From Heloderma charlesbogerti (Eukaryota; Chordata; Lepidosauria; Squamata; Helodermatidae), in NCBI GenBank assembly GCA_026122225.1, contig JANEZZ010001570.1, forward strand, positions 3,224,001 through 3,288,000: a stretch of DNA of 64,000 bases, written 5' to 3'. Each line of letters starts with the position of its first letter. Within the stretch, counting starts at the first letter, position 1. Shown here piece by piece: positions 25,925-39,712 of this stretch. Position numbers and translations under genes: made by a program. Under the pieces are notes generated by a model, which saw nothing but the letters and a program-made list of their open reading frames with translations, did not search any database and had not been told where the DNA came from.

Positions 25925-26430
25925 TTCAGCTGGTCCAGAATGTTGTGGCCAGTCTGTTTCAAGTGCTGGTTATGACCTATAAAGCCTTATATAGCTTGGA
26001 ACAGCCTGCCTGAAAGACCACCACCTCCATACAAGTCTCCTGGGTTCCTAAGATCTTCTGGAGAGGTCCTTCTTTCAAGACCGCTGCCTTTAGAGGTGCA
26101 TTTGGTGGCAACCCAAGAGAGGGCCTTTTCAGTGTCCTCTCCCAGGGTATGGAACTCCCTCCCAAGGGAGACCTGGTTGGTCCCTCCCTGCTGTTCTTCC
26201 ACCGGCAGGCAAAGACCGTTTAAGAAGGCCTTTAACTTGTATGTGGGTCTGCTAGGCCGGGTGCTATTTAGATGAACTCCAACTATTCATGACACCTTCT
26301 TGAGAAATCTTTCATTCCTGGATATAACTTTTAAAATGACATCACCTTAATTTTTTTGTCTTTGTTTTTATTTGTATTATGAAGCCTCTGATTAAGTTAA
26401 GAGGCCGGTCTGGTTATTTTCTGATTTTTC
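25925..26430 (+). mobile_element. L2-type LINE 3' end
   Basis: The broken frame reads LVQNVVASLFQVLVMTYKAL, then blocks like GGNPREGLFSVLSQGMELP and a KTV-EGL end, the C-terminus of L2-type ORF2. Two or more stops and frame changes are present. A T-rich 3' UTR follows. Confidence 0.7.
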
Positions 26431-27384
26431 AAGCATCCATATTGAAGACATTGTTAAGGAAATAAACTCTAGAAGTTGTAATGGGGAACTGAAGAAAACA
26501 CAAGGCAATTAGTGGTGCGCAGCTGAACTGCCCATGTTCAAGCTACTTTTGATTAGTGAGCACCACCCTTTGGTGAGAAGGGGAAATTTTATCAATGAAA
26601 CCTAGAGCCTTGATTCAATTCATTCCAGCTAAGGTTTCTTTGGTGACATTATCATGTATACTGGGAATCCAGATGATGCTACTTGGAAGTATTTGGTGAC
26701 TGAAAAGCCACTTATGAAAGAAAGCCAGACCTTAGATTTGCAATGGTCAGTAAATGTGTAGGACTAGACATGTCTGGATTTAATTTGCTTTGTTCATGCG
26801 TTATATCCTTACTTTAAAAAAATGATGCAAGTATTCACTTTTTCCAGAACACAAAAAAGGAGGCAGAGCATGAGTATTGATGGTAGGGAGTCTGGGAAAA
26901 GACTGTTTCATTACAATTGCTATGCAGACCAGTATCTACTGTTTTTATTACTTGTCAACCCGTTGATATACAGAAGGCATGTACCAATGCACATGAAAGT
27001 AAAACGGACAATTGTGATAAAGAAATAGTATATTCTAGATAAAGGACTAATAATCATAACATCATTGTTCACATTCTGAATGGAAATAGCTTCCAATAAA
27101 ATACACACTTTAACATGTTTTTCCAAAATGGAGGATCTACAGTTGCCTCCTATGTTCTTTTTTCCAGTTGTCCTAGGGGTTGTCTCATCAACTGTCAATC
27201 ACAACACCTGGAAGAGCCCCAAGTGAATGTCTGAAGCCCCTCCTCCATATCATCTTAGAACTGACCATGCAGACTCCCCAGCAACCTACTTTTTGTAATA
27301 TCTTGCTTGATGAAGAAATCTGGAGATCAAAAAAGCTTGTACATTTTTATAATCTTTGAGTTGGCCTAATAAGGGTATTACGCT

Positions 27385-27530
27385 ATATGGATTTGTTGTA
27401 GGGCTATTTAACCCTCAAACAACCCTTGCTGCCCAGATTCAGATGACATGACAAACCATGGCAACTCCCCACTGGGGGTTGAATATTCAAAATGGCTGCC
27501 AGCACACACCGCAAGCCACTGTAGCATCAA
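27385..27530. repeat. Fragment of the 'aacaaccct' inverted-repeat family
   Basis: It shares 'aaccctcaaacaaccctt' and 'attcaaaatggctgcc' with 18935-19275 (there 'tattcaaaatggccacc'). It directly precedes the L2 copy. Confidence 0.45.
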
Positions 27531-27535
27531 ACTCA

Positions 27536-27900
27536 GGTGAGGCAGTAGCTGTTCTGAATCAGTGCCCAGACACGGTAATGGACTGGATGAGGGCCAATAA
27601 CCTGAAATTCAATCCAGACAACACAGAGGTAGTGTTAGTGGGTGGTTCATCCGCCAGGCTAGGTGAGGTTCAATCTGTGCAGGAGGGGGTTGCCCTTTCC
27701 CTAAAGGATCAGGTTTGTAGTTTGGGGGTGCTCTTGGATCCAGAACTGTCACTTGAAGTACAGGTGACTTATATCGTGTTTTACACTTTTGTATTTTATA
27801 TTGTTTTGTGCTGCACTCTGTGGTTTTAATTTCTGTGAACTGTCCAGAGAGCTTCGGTTATTGGGCAGTACAGAAATTAAACAAACAAACAAACAAACAA
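27536..27900 (+). mobile_element. L2-type LINE, internally deleted 3' copy
   Basis: The frame DWMRANNLKFNPDNTEVVLV then VCSLGVLLDPELSLEVQV is the RT thumb region of L2/CR1-clade ORF2. It jumps at about 27765 straight into the 3' UTR ('gtgaactgtccagagagctt', 'ttgggcagtacagaaatta'), missing the C-terminus. The tail is (aaac)n at 27877-27900. Confidence 0.8.
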
Positions 27901-28699
27901 CAGTGCACTGTGGCGATCATGTGAACCAGCTCAGTGATTACCTAACTCTTAGGTCCTAAGAGCTGCAGTATTGTCTACCTAGAATGAGATGGCAAAACGG
28001 ACTGTACCAATATATAACACATTCCTGAATGCTCTCCTACATGAAAATGCCCTGCAAGTAGAAAATTAGCCTGACGTTAGAACTTTTCTATCTGGTGTAC
28101 TTGTTTCTATTTAGAGGGAATATTTTACATCGGGGAGCATTCAAAATCGACCTGCAATCTGAAGCAGTACAGTCTATTCTACTGTTTCAGAACTCTACCA
28201 CCTCTTTCTCACATTATTGTGCTGCGCCAGGCCTATCGCCAAATTCTACCTGGGAGCAAGTGACACAAGTGTCCATTTCCAAAGCTGTTGGCCCTTAGGG
28301 CAGTGGCTTGGGCCAAGCTGATCTTCCCCTCCCATATAGCTATCAAGCGTTCCTGAAAAAAGCAGTCACAAAGATCTGCTGGCCTTCTGACTAGGGCCAC
28401 CTTGGTCATCCACTCAGTCTTATAACCACAAGCCAGCTTTCCATCTATCCCGCCTTGTTCAAGAGCCACATTATAAAGGAACACCCCCACTAAGTTATCT
28501 TCTTCATTTAGCTCTTTGTATCATGCTGTCACTCAGTCCCAACTTCCTACACTGAGGAACCTCATGCGACAGCCCTGACCGCTCACTTGAAGTTCTATGG
28601 CATAACTGTACTAATTCATTTGAACAAAACTTTAAAAAAAAAAACCACTTCTATTTTAAGTAGAGAGTTTAAGCATAGACTTCTATGCATATGAATCAT

Positions 28700-28995
28700 G
28701 TGAAGGGGCATCAACAGGTATGGCCCAAGACATTTTGCTGCTTGAGGCAAAGGACAAGATGGTGCCCCCTCCCATTCCATGTACAGAAGCTGACTAGACT
28801 GGAGGTTGAATCTTTCTTCAATACTGGGGATAGGACAGCATCCTCCACCACATCTGAAGGCAACAGGCTAGCTTAAGGGGAACAGGGCAGACCATGTGGC
28901 ACACAGCTCTCCTCCAACACCTTGCTGCTGCCTCCCAGCATCTACCGCCTGAAGCAACCATGCCTTGCTCTGCCTAACAGTAGGGCCGGCCCTGA
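28700..28995. mobile_element. MITE of the 'cagggccggccc' family
   Basis: It starts 'acaggtatggcccaagacat' with 'tgctgcttgaggcaaagg' and ends 'accgcctgaagcaacc', 'ctgcctaacagtagggccgg', 'ccctg'. The two ends are inverted repeats, and related ends occur at 7875-8130 and 41950-42262. Confidence 0.65.
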
Positions 28996-30739
28996 GCATC
29001 ACAACTATGAAGAAGCAGTGGTTCCAGTCCCACCCCAGAGCTCATGTGGCTCCTTGACTTTGCCCCTGACATCCACACATTAGGCATGGATGTCTGAAGG
29101 AAAAGTCTGCATAAATAGATCAGTATGTTCATAGGCTTTCCATGCAAACTGGAATGCTGATCATACAGGTATGCAGCTCATGCAGAGCTCTAAGAGCATA
29201 GCCTTTCCTCTGAAGACATTCACACCTAGCACACTGGCATTGGTGATGGGGGTGAGGACTAGAGCCAGACAATCTACAGTCCTTTTTTCTGAGGCGCTTT
29301 CATGTGATTCAAATCTGAAGGGGAGTTGTGTGACTTGTTTTATTCTATGGATTTGTTTTACTCTATATTTTTAGTACGTATATATTTAAAACTTCTCAGA
29401 TACTTTTTATGATGTGTGCAGAAAACATTTAAAAATGACAAAAGTAATATTTTTCCATTCCTCGTAGGATTTCAGTTACCTTTTCACTTTGCTGTTATTT
29501 AAAGTCACAATTACTTGGTAGTTCAATTAAGCCTCCAGGAAACATAGTTGGCACTGTACAAAAAGTGCACAGAACACAATATTTGTGTTTACTGTCTTGA
29601 AAATGAAAGTGATCGTAGATGTTTTGACATATCATTTTGATGTAAAAACACTTTTTAAAAAATATGCGAGAAAAGCAAAAAACAATGCTACTGTAATTTG
29701 GCATGTTTTGCATTCCAAGTTGTTACAAGTGGGTGGCTTCAGATAACTGTACACCACCTTGTTGAAAACACCACCTAGTTACAGTACTTTCAAGCATTTG
29801 TCGCTGCTCTTTTTGGCAAAATCAAAATAACGGTTGCTATTTTTTGAGTTAAACAAATTGAAATTCATTTTATTTATTTAGAACTGAATGGCCAACAGAT
29901 CATTCCCTTCTTATATCATTTGCAGACTCTCATGTACATCCACACAAAAAAGTATTTCCGCATGGTTTCCAATACAGCACTATGATTTTACAGACCACCA
30001 AACAAGCAGCAGTGGGGAAGGGAGAGATTGGCTTTGTCTAAACTGCTACTAGGCTTCTCTTTTTGGCTTCCCACTTCCCTTCCAGCACTACCACAGCCTC
30101 TAACATCGACATATTCTGCATTACTAAATAGCAAGAGCTGTAGGGCTTTTCACTTCTAATTTCACGCTATAATAAGATGCAGTGGTTGTTCCACTGTGGG
30201 ACCTGAAAGGCCTTTCTTTGTCAAGCTGGTTTGATGGTCAGGTTAAGTACCACATTGTGGCAGTGGGCATCTGTTCTTCTCCAGACAGGGATAGTGGTGG
30301 GAAAGAAAAGGAAAAAAACGCAAGAAAGAATGGAAAGATGTGCAAGATTTTTAAAAGTCATCTTCCTCATTAAAGAAATTAGGCCTATTCTGGTCTCTTT
30401 ACACCACTATTAGTGAACTACAAATCAAATTGGTTTCTCCTTTATGAGCCTACAGATCAGTTAGGTTCTACTATAAAACAGGGGTCAGCTATTTATGTTT
30501 TAGCCACACCAAGCACCACACTTGTTATTGTCATTGACTGTTAACAATATTGCCTATCGTTAACACTCCATCAAAACACAAACTGATGTTGTATGATTGT
30601 CTGCCAAAAGATTCAAAGCTTAAAATTTACATTTCTGCTCCATATCTTGTAGATGGATATAGTTCTTGTAATAAGAGGATAAATGTTGAAGATACACGTT
30701 TTTTCTTCCTTTTTTTCCTATTTTTTTTTTTTTACTAAG

Positions 30740-31045
30740 GGCCCTTTCTCATGTCACTTTTGTGATGTGGGAGCGAGTGTACCATAGCTCCTTCCACTGC
30801 TATGAAGACAATATCAAAAGCCTCACATAACATTGGAGGAGTCCATGATGCAGCTCTTCGCCACATCTACACAGATCCTACCAGAAACTGGGGCAATACT
30901 GGCACAGGAAGAAGCCATGTTGTGGATTTCAAGTCCTTCAGCATAACCCAGGTCTTCTGATATTATCTTCAAGATGTGGGTGCCACAGCTCCTTCCCACA
31001 CTGCAAAGATAATATCACAAGGGGCTCCTAAGTACACATGACTAC
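30740..31045. repeat. Repeat with diverged inverted and direct blocks
   Basis: A block 'gatgtgggagcgagtgtacc' with 'agctccttccactgc' and 'gacaatatcaaaagcc' near 30764 recurs as 'gatgtgggtgccacagctcc' with 'gataatatcacaagg' near 30976. An inverted piece is also present. The ends 'ctaagggccc' and 'ggggctcctaag' are partial inverted repeats. MITE-like, unnamed. Confidence 0.4.
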
Positions 31046-32829
31046 CGTTCATACTAATACTGCTTTCGGTAGAGATTCTATGAGATGCCTTGAAATATTA
31101 TCATGAGTTCTTCACTGAGAGGATTAGAAATGAAGGGGAAATGTCCCTAAAAGGCTACATGACCACCGCTACCAATCTTCCCCCTGTAGTATGCAGCAGC
31201 AGAAGAGTGTTATCATGCAGACATGCCTCAGAGATTTCTACAATCCTGAACATGGGCTGTAGAACATGCTCTAAAACTCTCTGCAAGATGTCGAGGCTCC
31301 ATGGCAGACATCTCAATATGGAAAGTTTTCTTGAACAGAGAAAAATTGAAAGTCACTCACTGGTCTAATACTATAAAAATTGCTGCATAGCCAATTTGAA
31401 CATTTGTGTGTATAACAAATTAGCTGTTTTTACTTGGTATCATCCTTGCATAGCAATGCAATATTAATTACTGCATTATTGAATAGGTAACCCTTTCAAA
31501 CATAACCTTGTAACATGCCCATGGAAATAACTTGGATAAATGTAATGTATAAGTACAAAGTGTTTGGGCAAAAAGACCAAGAATGAACACCAAGCAGCCT
31601 TAATTTGAAGTGGGGGGGGGGGATGGAAGACAGAAAGGTTAATATATCCTCAGTTCAAACCCTTACCATTTTATATGAGAAATAGAAACAGCCTGTAGGC
31701 ATATTCCAGTTCAGACCACGTGTAGAAAAAGTACTCACCCTTAAGGTACCCCCCGGTACTTAATACAAGGTGTCAAAATATGAACTCTTAGGTAATGATT
31801 AATCTATCAGCTCTGAAACTTCATGATAAAACAAGAAAATGCCTTTGGGAATAATTAAATTTAAAAAGAATGAAATTACTTCCATTAGCTCATTCCCATT
31901 CCATGTTTAGCACAATACAGTGTGACTTTCTTTGTGCAGATGGTTTCCAAATAAATGATTGACCAGTTAGTCAATGGCATCTAGTCACGATAGAAAAATG
32001 GTGTCAACTTCCTTGATTAAAACAAAACAAAAAGGGACTGGTATTGTATATCATTCTGAAAGAGGGACAACAGCTGAGTTATCCAGATAACAAACAGCCT
32101 GATCTTTGCAAAGGATTGCCAGCTAATACTATGAGTTAAAGCAAAATATATAATGGAGAGAGGGAGTATATAGTATCAGTATAGCATAGATATGCAAGGA
32201 TGAGAGCAAATAGAAACAGGTCAAAAGAGCTAACCTCTGGAAGCCAGAGTACACAAATAAATAGAGAGATGTCTATAGAAAAAGAATTTGGTGATTAGTG
32301 CAAATTGATATGTAAAGTTCAACACCACCACTGTTTTTGTTGTCCCCTTAAACGCAATACTGAAAACAGGCATACTGAAAGTGTAGAGACTGCAAAAGTC
32401 ACAATTGGCAAAGTCCCCCTTCTATGGCTAAGGACAGACAGCCCACAATACTACGAATGGTCTATCAGTTCTCTTTTTATATTACCATCTGTCTCTAGCA
32501 TATCAGCCAGTGGACTGCTGATGTGCCTTCCTTATCCCCCCGCCCCCGCTCACACACCTGCCCAGTCAATACTGCTGCTGCTGCTGCCACCTCTTCCCCT
32601 GGCCAGGTCTACAAGGCAGGGAAAGATTGGACTGTTTTCACCTCAAATCACCTAGCTGTGGGACATTTTGTTTCCAGGCTGGAGAAGAAAGAGGACCAAC
32701 TAGGGATGCAAGTGTCTGCATGGCGGGAATGACACATCAGCATTCAAATCACAGGTATGCTAGAGTCAGATGAAAGGAGTAGAGGGCAGACACTTTTGAG
32801 TTCCTTTTTCAGGTTCCTTCTACTCAGCC

Positions 32830-32905
32830 TGTGCAACTTTTAAATGGTCTGTGCCCATCCTGGCTGGGGATGATGGGAGTTGTATTCCAACAGGTTGAGG
32901 AAGAG
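32830..32905. repeat. Half of a palindromic MITE
   Basis: Contains 'catcctggctggggatgatg' and 'gggagttgtattccaac', the right half of the 'ggccctccag' MITE family seen at 33258-33388 and 51309-51444. Confidence 0.55.
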
Positions 32906-33257
32906 TACTGTAATCTACGTCAGTATTCAAATATTCAAATAATGTTGTTAAAGAGAACTGTAAGCACTGAATGATGTGGTTACCAAAAGCTGGCCTGTAT
33001 TTTTCAGTAGTCGGTGAAAAAACAAATTAATTTGACTTTGTGCCTAGTGTCAGGAACAAGCCCTACAAAAGCCCTTGCAGAAGCGTGGGCAAATGAGGTT
33101 CACTAAGCAGAGAATTATGATGGGCCACAGAAGAACAAGAAGCAACAGATGAGGCCATAGACTATCTACAGAAAAAAAGAAAAGGTTAACAGGACAAAGC
33201 TGAAGGCAGGAAGGATAGAAACACAAGTTGGAAGCACAGAGCAAGAAATAGGGAAAC

Positions 33258-33388
33258 CTTCCTCTACCTGGTGCCCTCCAGAGGTTTTGGGCTTCAACAC
33301 CTATCAGCCCCAGCCAGCCTGGCCAATGGTCAGGAATGTTGGGGGTTGAAATCCAAACCATCTGGAGGGCACCAGGTTGGGGAAGGCT
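33258..33388. mobile_element. Palindromic MITE ('cctggtgccctccag')
   Basis: The left end 'ctacctggtgccctccagag' faces 'ctggagggcaccaggttggg' at the right. The middle has 'atcagccccagccagcctgg' and 'ccaatggtcaggaatg'. The arms are nearly the whole element. Confidence 0.75.
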
Positions 33389-35584
33389 GAACTAGAGGAT
33401 CAAGACAGATAAACATTTGCTCAGGCAAAGGCCTGGATCTGACCTGAAGCATCACCAGTAAGCAACGTTCAGCAAGCTTGCAGTAAGGAAAATCACAAGA
33501 AGAAGCTACAGGAGGAGGGGCAGCAACAGCACAAGCCTACTTTGAATCTGCTCTATGAGAAGTCAAGTTTAAACCTTGTTTAAAGTTCTGCACAAAATCT
33601 TATCAACAAATAACTAGGAGGAAGAAATTGTGACACTAATCGGTCAATAGATAACTGGTCACTCTTTAGGCACACGGCTCTTTTTAAACCTGTGCATCTC
33701 TTTAAAAGCCTATAAAACCAAATACATTTTTTAAAAAATGAATAGCAGTTCTCACCAATTATAGCTGGAAACAAGATTTGTCATAAAACATACACATTTG
33801 AGCTAAAATTATATAGATTTGAATTACAATGAATAAGAATAACTGCTAAAACATTTCCAAACCCACTCAAAAGGACACCACGGAAGAGTTATGAGATATA
33901 GTACCCGTAACTAATTCCATTACCACTATCCTAAAGGAATAATGCTTAACTTTCCTAGCCATGTTGTTTGTATTTATTTATGCAAACTGTCAAGTTTCAA
34001 AGACATTAGAACAAATTTATCACATGCATAAATCTAAGAGGCCAATATCTTTGCATGCAAAAATACAAACAAAAGCCTTAACTGTGTTGCACGTTTCCAC
34101 AATATGTTAAGCCAAAATGGCAATTTAAAGAATATTAAACAATATGGGAAAGGGAGGGGAGTCTTGTTTCTATAAATGTAAAAAGTAATCTTTCTTAATA
34201 AGTAATAAAGAAGCCCATAATATGTCTACAAAATCATGGAAGGGTTCCATTGCTCATCTGTTTTGCTTTCTAATTTAATAAAGATGTTGCAGAATTACAT
34301 TTCATTTTTTTTAAAAGAGACATGCAATGTTTGTTATAAATGCCATTTCGAATGAAAGCAAATTGTAAGAAACGTCTTGTTATCTTTAGCACTGAATAAG
34401 GATGGAATTTCACGAAGAAGAGGGGGGAGTCCATTGCAATATTTCACAAGCGCCATTTACCAACTTCATTGCTCTGCGCAGAAGCATTTCTCAATGCTGT
34501 TAGCAACGTACGTTCAACAGAGTAACTTCTAAGATTTCTCATTTTTAACCATCATGTATGCATTTCCAATCTCTACACTGTTGTTTAAACAGTTTCCCAA
34601 TTATTGGCTCCACATGATAACATGGGTGGATTGTAGCTATTTCAAGTCACTGCAACCACTGGCTCCCTGAAAGTGGCAAGCCAGTCATCACATGAGGTCC
34701 TGCTTTTAACCAGCCAGCTCTGTGCAACAATATGTAAAAAGCTTAATCCTGGGCAAAGAGTTTGGGCACATATGACTGGGTTCATCATCGGTAATGCACA
34801 CAGTTATACAAGTGGATTTTTACTAGCCACCACATCCTCAATGATCATGTGATTGACTCATTGATTTCTGTCCCTCCCTATCTCATGGACTCAGGATGGC
34901 TCGTGATAATTTAATTAACACTGAAACTAAGTTTTATAGTTTGGAGAAACAACAATGACATGTCACAAGAATGGAAATGGGGGATGAAAGAAGAGATTAA
35001 GATCCTGTTGCATGAGCATAAGGCACTCTGCTTACAGGGATGGGGGACAATTCGCCTACCTATGGCCTGCTCCCACTATGCCCCCAAATAGCCACTCTGC
35101 AGGGACCCAAAAGTCCCAAGAGCCAGATTTTAGGGACAGAGGTGGATAAAGATGAAGACATTGTATGACCTCAATGCAAATGTAAGATCTTTCTGCTAGC
35201 ACAGCAGGATCCCTGGGATTACTCATGCCAAAGGTGCCAATACTCTGAGGGGGAGAGGTTGACTTGAATTTTCTGATCAAGAGTCCCTGTCTCTTTTTTA
35301 CTGTTCCTTTGACAAAATGTTCGGACATCGTTCAAGAAATAGAAGGAAAAAAAGGGATTTAGGTACTGTCTCCCACCCCGTACTAGAACGGAGTATTCCT
35401 CCTCATCTCTTATTAGCATACTAATGCTTGTTAATGGAAGCAGTCTATGTATAAGCACATGTATGCAGTTAAGAAAACCACACTTTGAACAACCATGGAA
35501 GGGTGAATAAATAATGGCGCAAAGACACAGACTAGAGATGGAATAAACATTTTGCAGCAGGAAATCTGAAGGTGTATTGATTCC

Positions 35585-36230
35585 TACTTCAGCTGGTCCA
35601 AAACAGGGCAGTGAGATTGTTAACGGGGACTGGCCAACAAGATCACATTACACCAGTACTTTTCCAGCAGACTGGCTTCCCATCCATGTCTGGGCCTGAT
35701 TCAAAGTGCTGGTATTAACATTCAAAGCCCTAAACAACTTGAGGCCAGGTTATCTGAAGGATCATCTTTTCCTATATGTACCTGCACAGACCCTAAGATC
35801 ATCTTCAGGAGTCCTTCTCCAGGAGCCCTTGCCAAAGGAAGTGAGTTGGGTGGCTACCAGGAAGAGGGTCTTTTCTGCTATGGCATCCCAGCTGTGGAAT
35901 GAGCTCCCTAGAGGGCCGCCTGGTGACTACGTTGTACTCTTTTAGGCGCCAGGTGAAGACCTTGTTATTTCTCCAGCATTTTAGCATGCTAGCATTGTAG
36001 CCTTTTAACTTTGCTGTTTTAAATCTGTTACTGTATTTTAAATCTCTGCAATGCTGCTAGGTTTTATTCTGGTTGTATTTCTATACTTCTGTAGTTTTAA
36101 GCTTTTAAATTTTATACTGTTTTTATGCTATACTTCGTGATTTTAATTTTTGTGAACTGCCCAGAGAACTTCGGCTACTGCGTGGTACAGAAATGAAATG
36201 AAATGAAAAAATAAATGAATGAATGAATGA
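35585..36230 (+). mobile_element. L2-type LINE 3' end with 3' UTR
   Basis: The frame contains MLVLTFKALNNLRPGYLKDH, RRVFSAMA-like KRVFSAMASQLWNELPRGPP, then the 3' UTR 'gtgaactgcccagagaactt', 'cggctactgcgtggtacaga' and a (aatg)n tail at 36195-36230. It is the best-kept L2-type end in the window. 5'-truncated. Confidence 0.85.
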
Positions 36231-37080
36231 GAGCTAGGACGGCTGACAGTTCATTTCTTAGGAATGAGATTGCATTTCACCTTCAAATGGGCAGACCGGT
36301 GTAGGCACTGATGTATAGCAACAATACATCAACAAAGGTTTTTACTGGACTGGCTCAATTGACGGGCTTGACAGAAACTGTTACAGCTACTGTAAATAGC
36401 GTTATCAAACTGCTCAAAGCAGTTACAGGATGCACTGCATAACAGCAACCCACTTATTTGCATAAGGATAAAGAAAGGAAGCTTCTTTACCTCTCTTTGC
36501 ACAAGAAAATTATGTTCCAGGCACATTTACATACAAGCCAGTTGATTAACTAAGGACTGTTTGAGTTTCAATACAAACTGTATCTAATTGCTACTTCTAT
36601 CCATTAACATGATTTAAAGTTCTCCCAATCTATAATACATAATTGTAATATACATATAAATTTTATAATAAGTTGGTCAAGGAAAAACAGGTCGATCAAT
36701 CTACAGCTGTTAATCGCTTAAACAGACTCAAATTAGCATTCACAGCCTGTATTTCGCTAACAACAGGCTTTCAAGCTGCAAATAATTTGTAATTCAAAAA
36801 AGGCCTCTGGTCAATAGCCTGAGCATGTGAAACATGCTTTGCACTTAAAAAGTCCAAGACCTGTTGAACACACAAAGTATTAGTTTTCATGTTCTTTCAG
36901 TTAGTGAAAAACAATAAAAAACGCTTTTCAATCTGCCAGGACTGGGGGATTAATTTAAAGACAGCAAATTCATGTGTGTTAATTAGATGGTATCACTTTT
37001 ATCTAAGTTGTCTTCAAAAATCTAATTAGTATCTTAAATGCTCAGTACATAAACTATATATATCAACATTCCTGCCAAAG

Positions 37081-37135
37081 TAATTGTGTGTGTGCACGCG
37101 GGTGCACGTGTGCGTGTACACATGCATTCACATCC
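37081..37135. repeat. TG-rich simple repeat
   Basis: Alternating tgtgtg, gcacgcgggtgcacgtg and tgtgcgtgtaca units. Confidence 0.8.
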
Positions 37136-38450
37136 ATGCATGATGCGTTAATGTGTGAATCTACTATTTTAAGCAATCACAGTTTGAAGATGTACGTAAA
37201 ACTGGACTAGCTGGAATCCAAAGTAATGTGGTATGTATTTATTTACATCCTGCATGTTTCCATCATTACATTCAGGATGATGTACATCAGTTTCTCAGGC
37301 AAACTCCCATCCATGCATTAGCCAGACCATGGGGGGGGGGTGCAATGTGGGGGGAGGGATGGGAAAGTCCTATTGCATGATCACGGTTCTATTCACTCAA
37401 ATCTGTATCCAAGACCAGGTTTTAACCCTGGTAAAAAAAATGTCCCAGTACATTCCTTTCCAATATTCATATCAAGAGTGCCTTTGCTTGTGTCTTTGCC
37501 AAGTTATCTTTTATAGATTTCATTACAACTACAAGTTGTATGAATATGTATTCATCACATCAGCTCTATTACATTCTATACTGTTCTAGCATATAGAGAT
37601 ACACTTCTCTTGCCTGACATTACCTGCCAGACCATGTTCCATTATTGAAGAATATCTTTATTTGCTTTGGCATTCCACATGAACTTGTGATCAACAATAC
37701 AATTTACAGCTGCAGAATTCCAGTCACTCCAGACAGATCACAACTGTTGCAATATTACCATTAGCCCTCACTACCCACAAGCAAAGAGAGCACTACAGAC
37801 TACTACAAAAACTATCTCAGGACAGAATAGTCTTTTAAGCTACAGGTCAACAGCACTGATATCTACTGGATATAGCCTAACAGAATTGCTAATGGGAAAA
37901 CAAATCAAAACACCCATTCCAACCCTAGAGAAGAAATTCATCCCAAAGTGACCTGACCTGGAAAAAGTTGTCTCTTCAAATTATCAAGCTAAAACCAGTT
38001 ATGAGTGTTTCTGTAACCAGTGCATTTCAGTGCAAGAGCCACCAAATTTAGAGCTGGGGGAGAGAGTTTATAGTAAACTCCAGCTACTGTGCAAGAAAAA
38101 AATGAAATACCCAGATCATATTCTGTTGAGACGGAACAAAGAATACTTAATAGAAACTGACATCTCTCTATTTCTGAAAAGGTACAATCATCAAATGCAC
38201 AAGTTGTACTACCTAGAACCCTGAGTTCATCTACTGAGCGTCTACCAGAGCCATCTTTTAACACTGATAGCAATGTTACTACTTGGATCGTCACTTGTTC
38301 TTTTTTGAGTTATTCAGCATACTTTGAAATTTAGAGATGAGTGACCAATTACCTGAACTTCTAGATGTTTCAATAGTATCAATTTATGTAATTATAATTG
38401 TTGTTGTTTAAATGACAGGGAAAATGTGTGTGTATAGTGTCATTATCTAG

Positions 38451-38566
38451 CAGGGATGGGGAACCAGATGATGTCACTGGACTCCAAGTCCCATCAGCTA
38501 TATCCAGCATGGTCAGTGGCCAATGATTATGCAAGCAGTCTAAAAGGCCACAGGTTTCCCACCCAT
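38451..38566. mobile_element. hAT-like palindromic MITE
   Basis: It starts cagggatggggaacc and ends ggtttcccaccca. The flanking 8-mers ttatctag and ttatatag agree at 7 of 8. The middle has 'actccaagtcccatcagc' and 'cagcatggtcagtggccaat'. Confidence 0.7.
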
Positions 38567-39213
38567 TATATAGTTTAGTCACTATGTGGGAATGGACATA
38601 GCTGTATCTGGGAGGAGTCAGGAATTTTCTGTGTCTGTTCTGTTCTAATTTAAGAAAAAACAGTAAAGTTCTCGCTTAGCTTCGTGACTGGTATGTCCTC
38701 TAAGCCTTCCTTACTTTCAGGTAAGTGTGCACAGGATTGCATAATCAAGCAACTGATAGGCAGACAAATATTGGATTCTGCATTCAGTCTTTTGCTAGCA
38801 AATGCAAAAGAACCAATATTAATTGAATGAAATTCTTCTCTGTGGAAATTGTAGAATAAATTCAACTTAAAGCTAGGCATTGGTATTCTTGTAACATTTT
38901 AAAGCAGAATTTTACCTATGCATTCCTCTGTAGAATATTGAATTGAACCTCTGACATGTGTTAATAAGCAGATTTTTCATATGGCATGACAGTCTTCCAT
39001 AAGGATGTATAAAAACTATATATAAGCATAGTCACAGAGATACGGCATACGAGGCTGATCCTACCATGAAGCATATTGGATCTCATGCCCCAGGTGACAG
39101 AATCTGAAGGCAGAGGATCACAGGTATGCCCCACTAAATCCCCACCTCTGTAAAAGGAAAGGGGCTGACTGGAGCTGTCACCACTACCCAGATAGATTCC
39201 AGCACCTACTATT

Positions 39214-39712
39214 CACATAAGAACATAAGAAGAGCCATGGTGGATCAGACCAAGGGCCCATCTAGTCCAGCATTCTGTTCACACAGTGGCCAACTAGCTG
39301 TCGACCAGGACCCCACAAGCAGGACATGAGCACAACAGCAACCTCCCGCCCATGTTCCCCAGCAACTGGTGTACACAGGCTCACTGCCTCTGGTACTGGA
39401 GGTAGCAGCACATAGCCATCGATACTAGTAGCCATTGATAGCCTTTTCCTCCAGAAATTTGTCTAACCCGCATTTAAAGCCATCCAAATGGGTGGCCATC
39501 ATGACATCCTGTGCTAACGAATTCCATAGTTTAACTCTGCGCTGTGTGAAGTACTTCCTTTTATCTGTCCTGAATCTCCCACCAATCAGCTTCAGAGGAT
39601 GACCCCAGGTTCTAGTATTTAGAGAGAGGGGGGGAAATGTCTCCCTGTCCACATTCTCCACACCATGCATAATTCTGTACACCTCTATCATGTCTCCCTT
39701 TACCCTGTTTCT
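39214..39712 (-). mobile_element. CR1-type LINE 3' end
   Basis: On the minus strand: IEVYRIMHGVENVDRETFPP, KLIGGRFRTDKRKYFTQRRV and LWNSLAQDVMMATHLDGFK, the C-terminus of a CR1/L3-type ORF2. The 3' UTR has 'ctggactagatgggcccttg' and the terminal 8-base repeat ttcttatg at about 39214-39231. One long open frame remains. Confidence 0.88.
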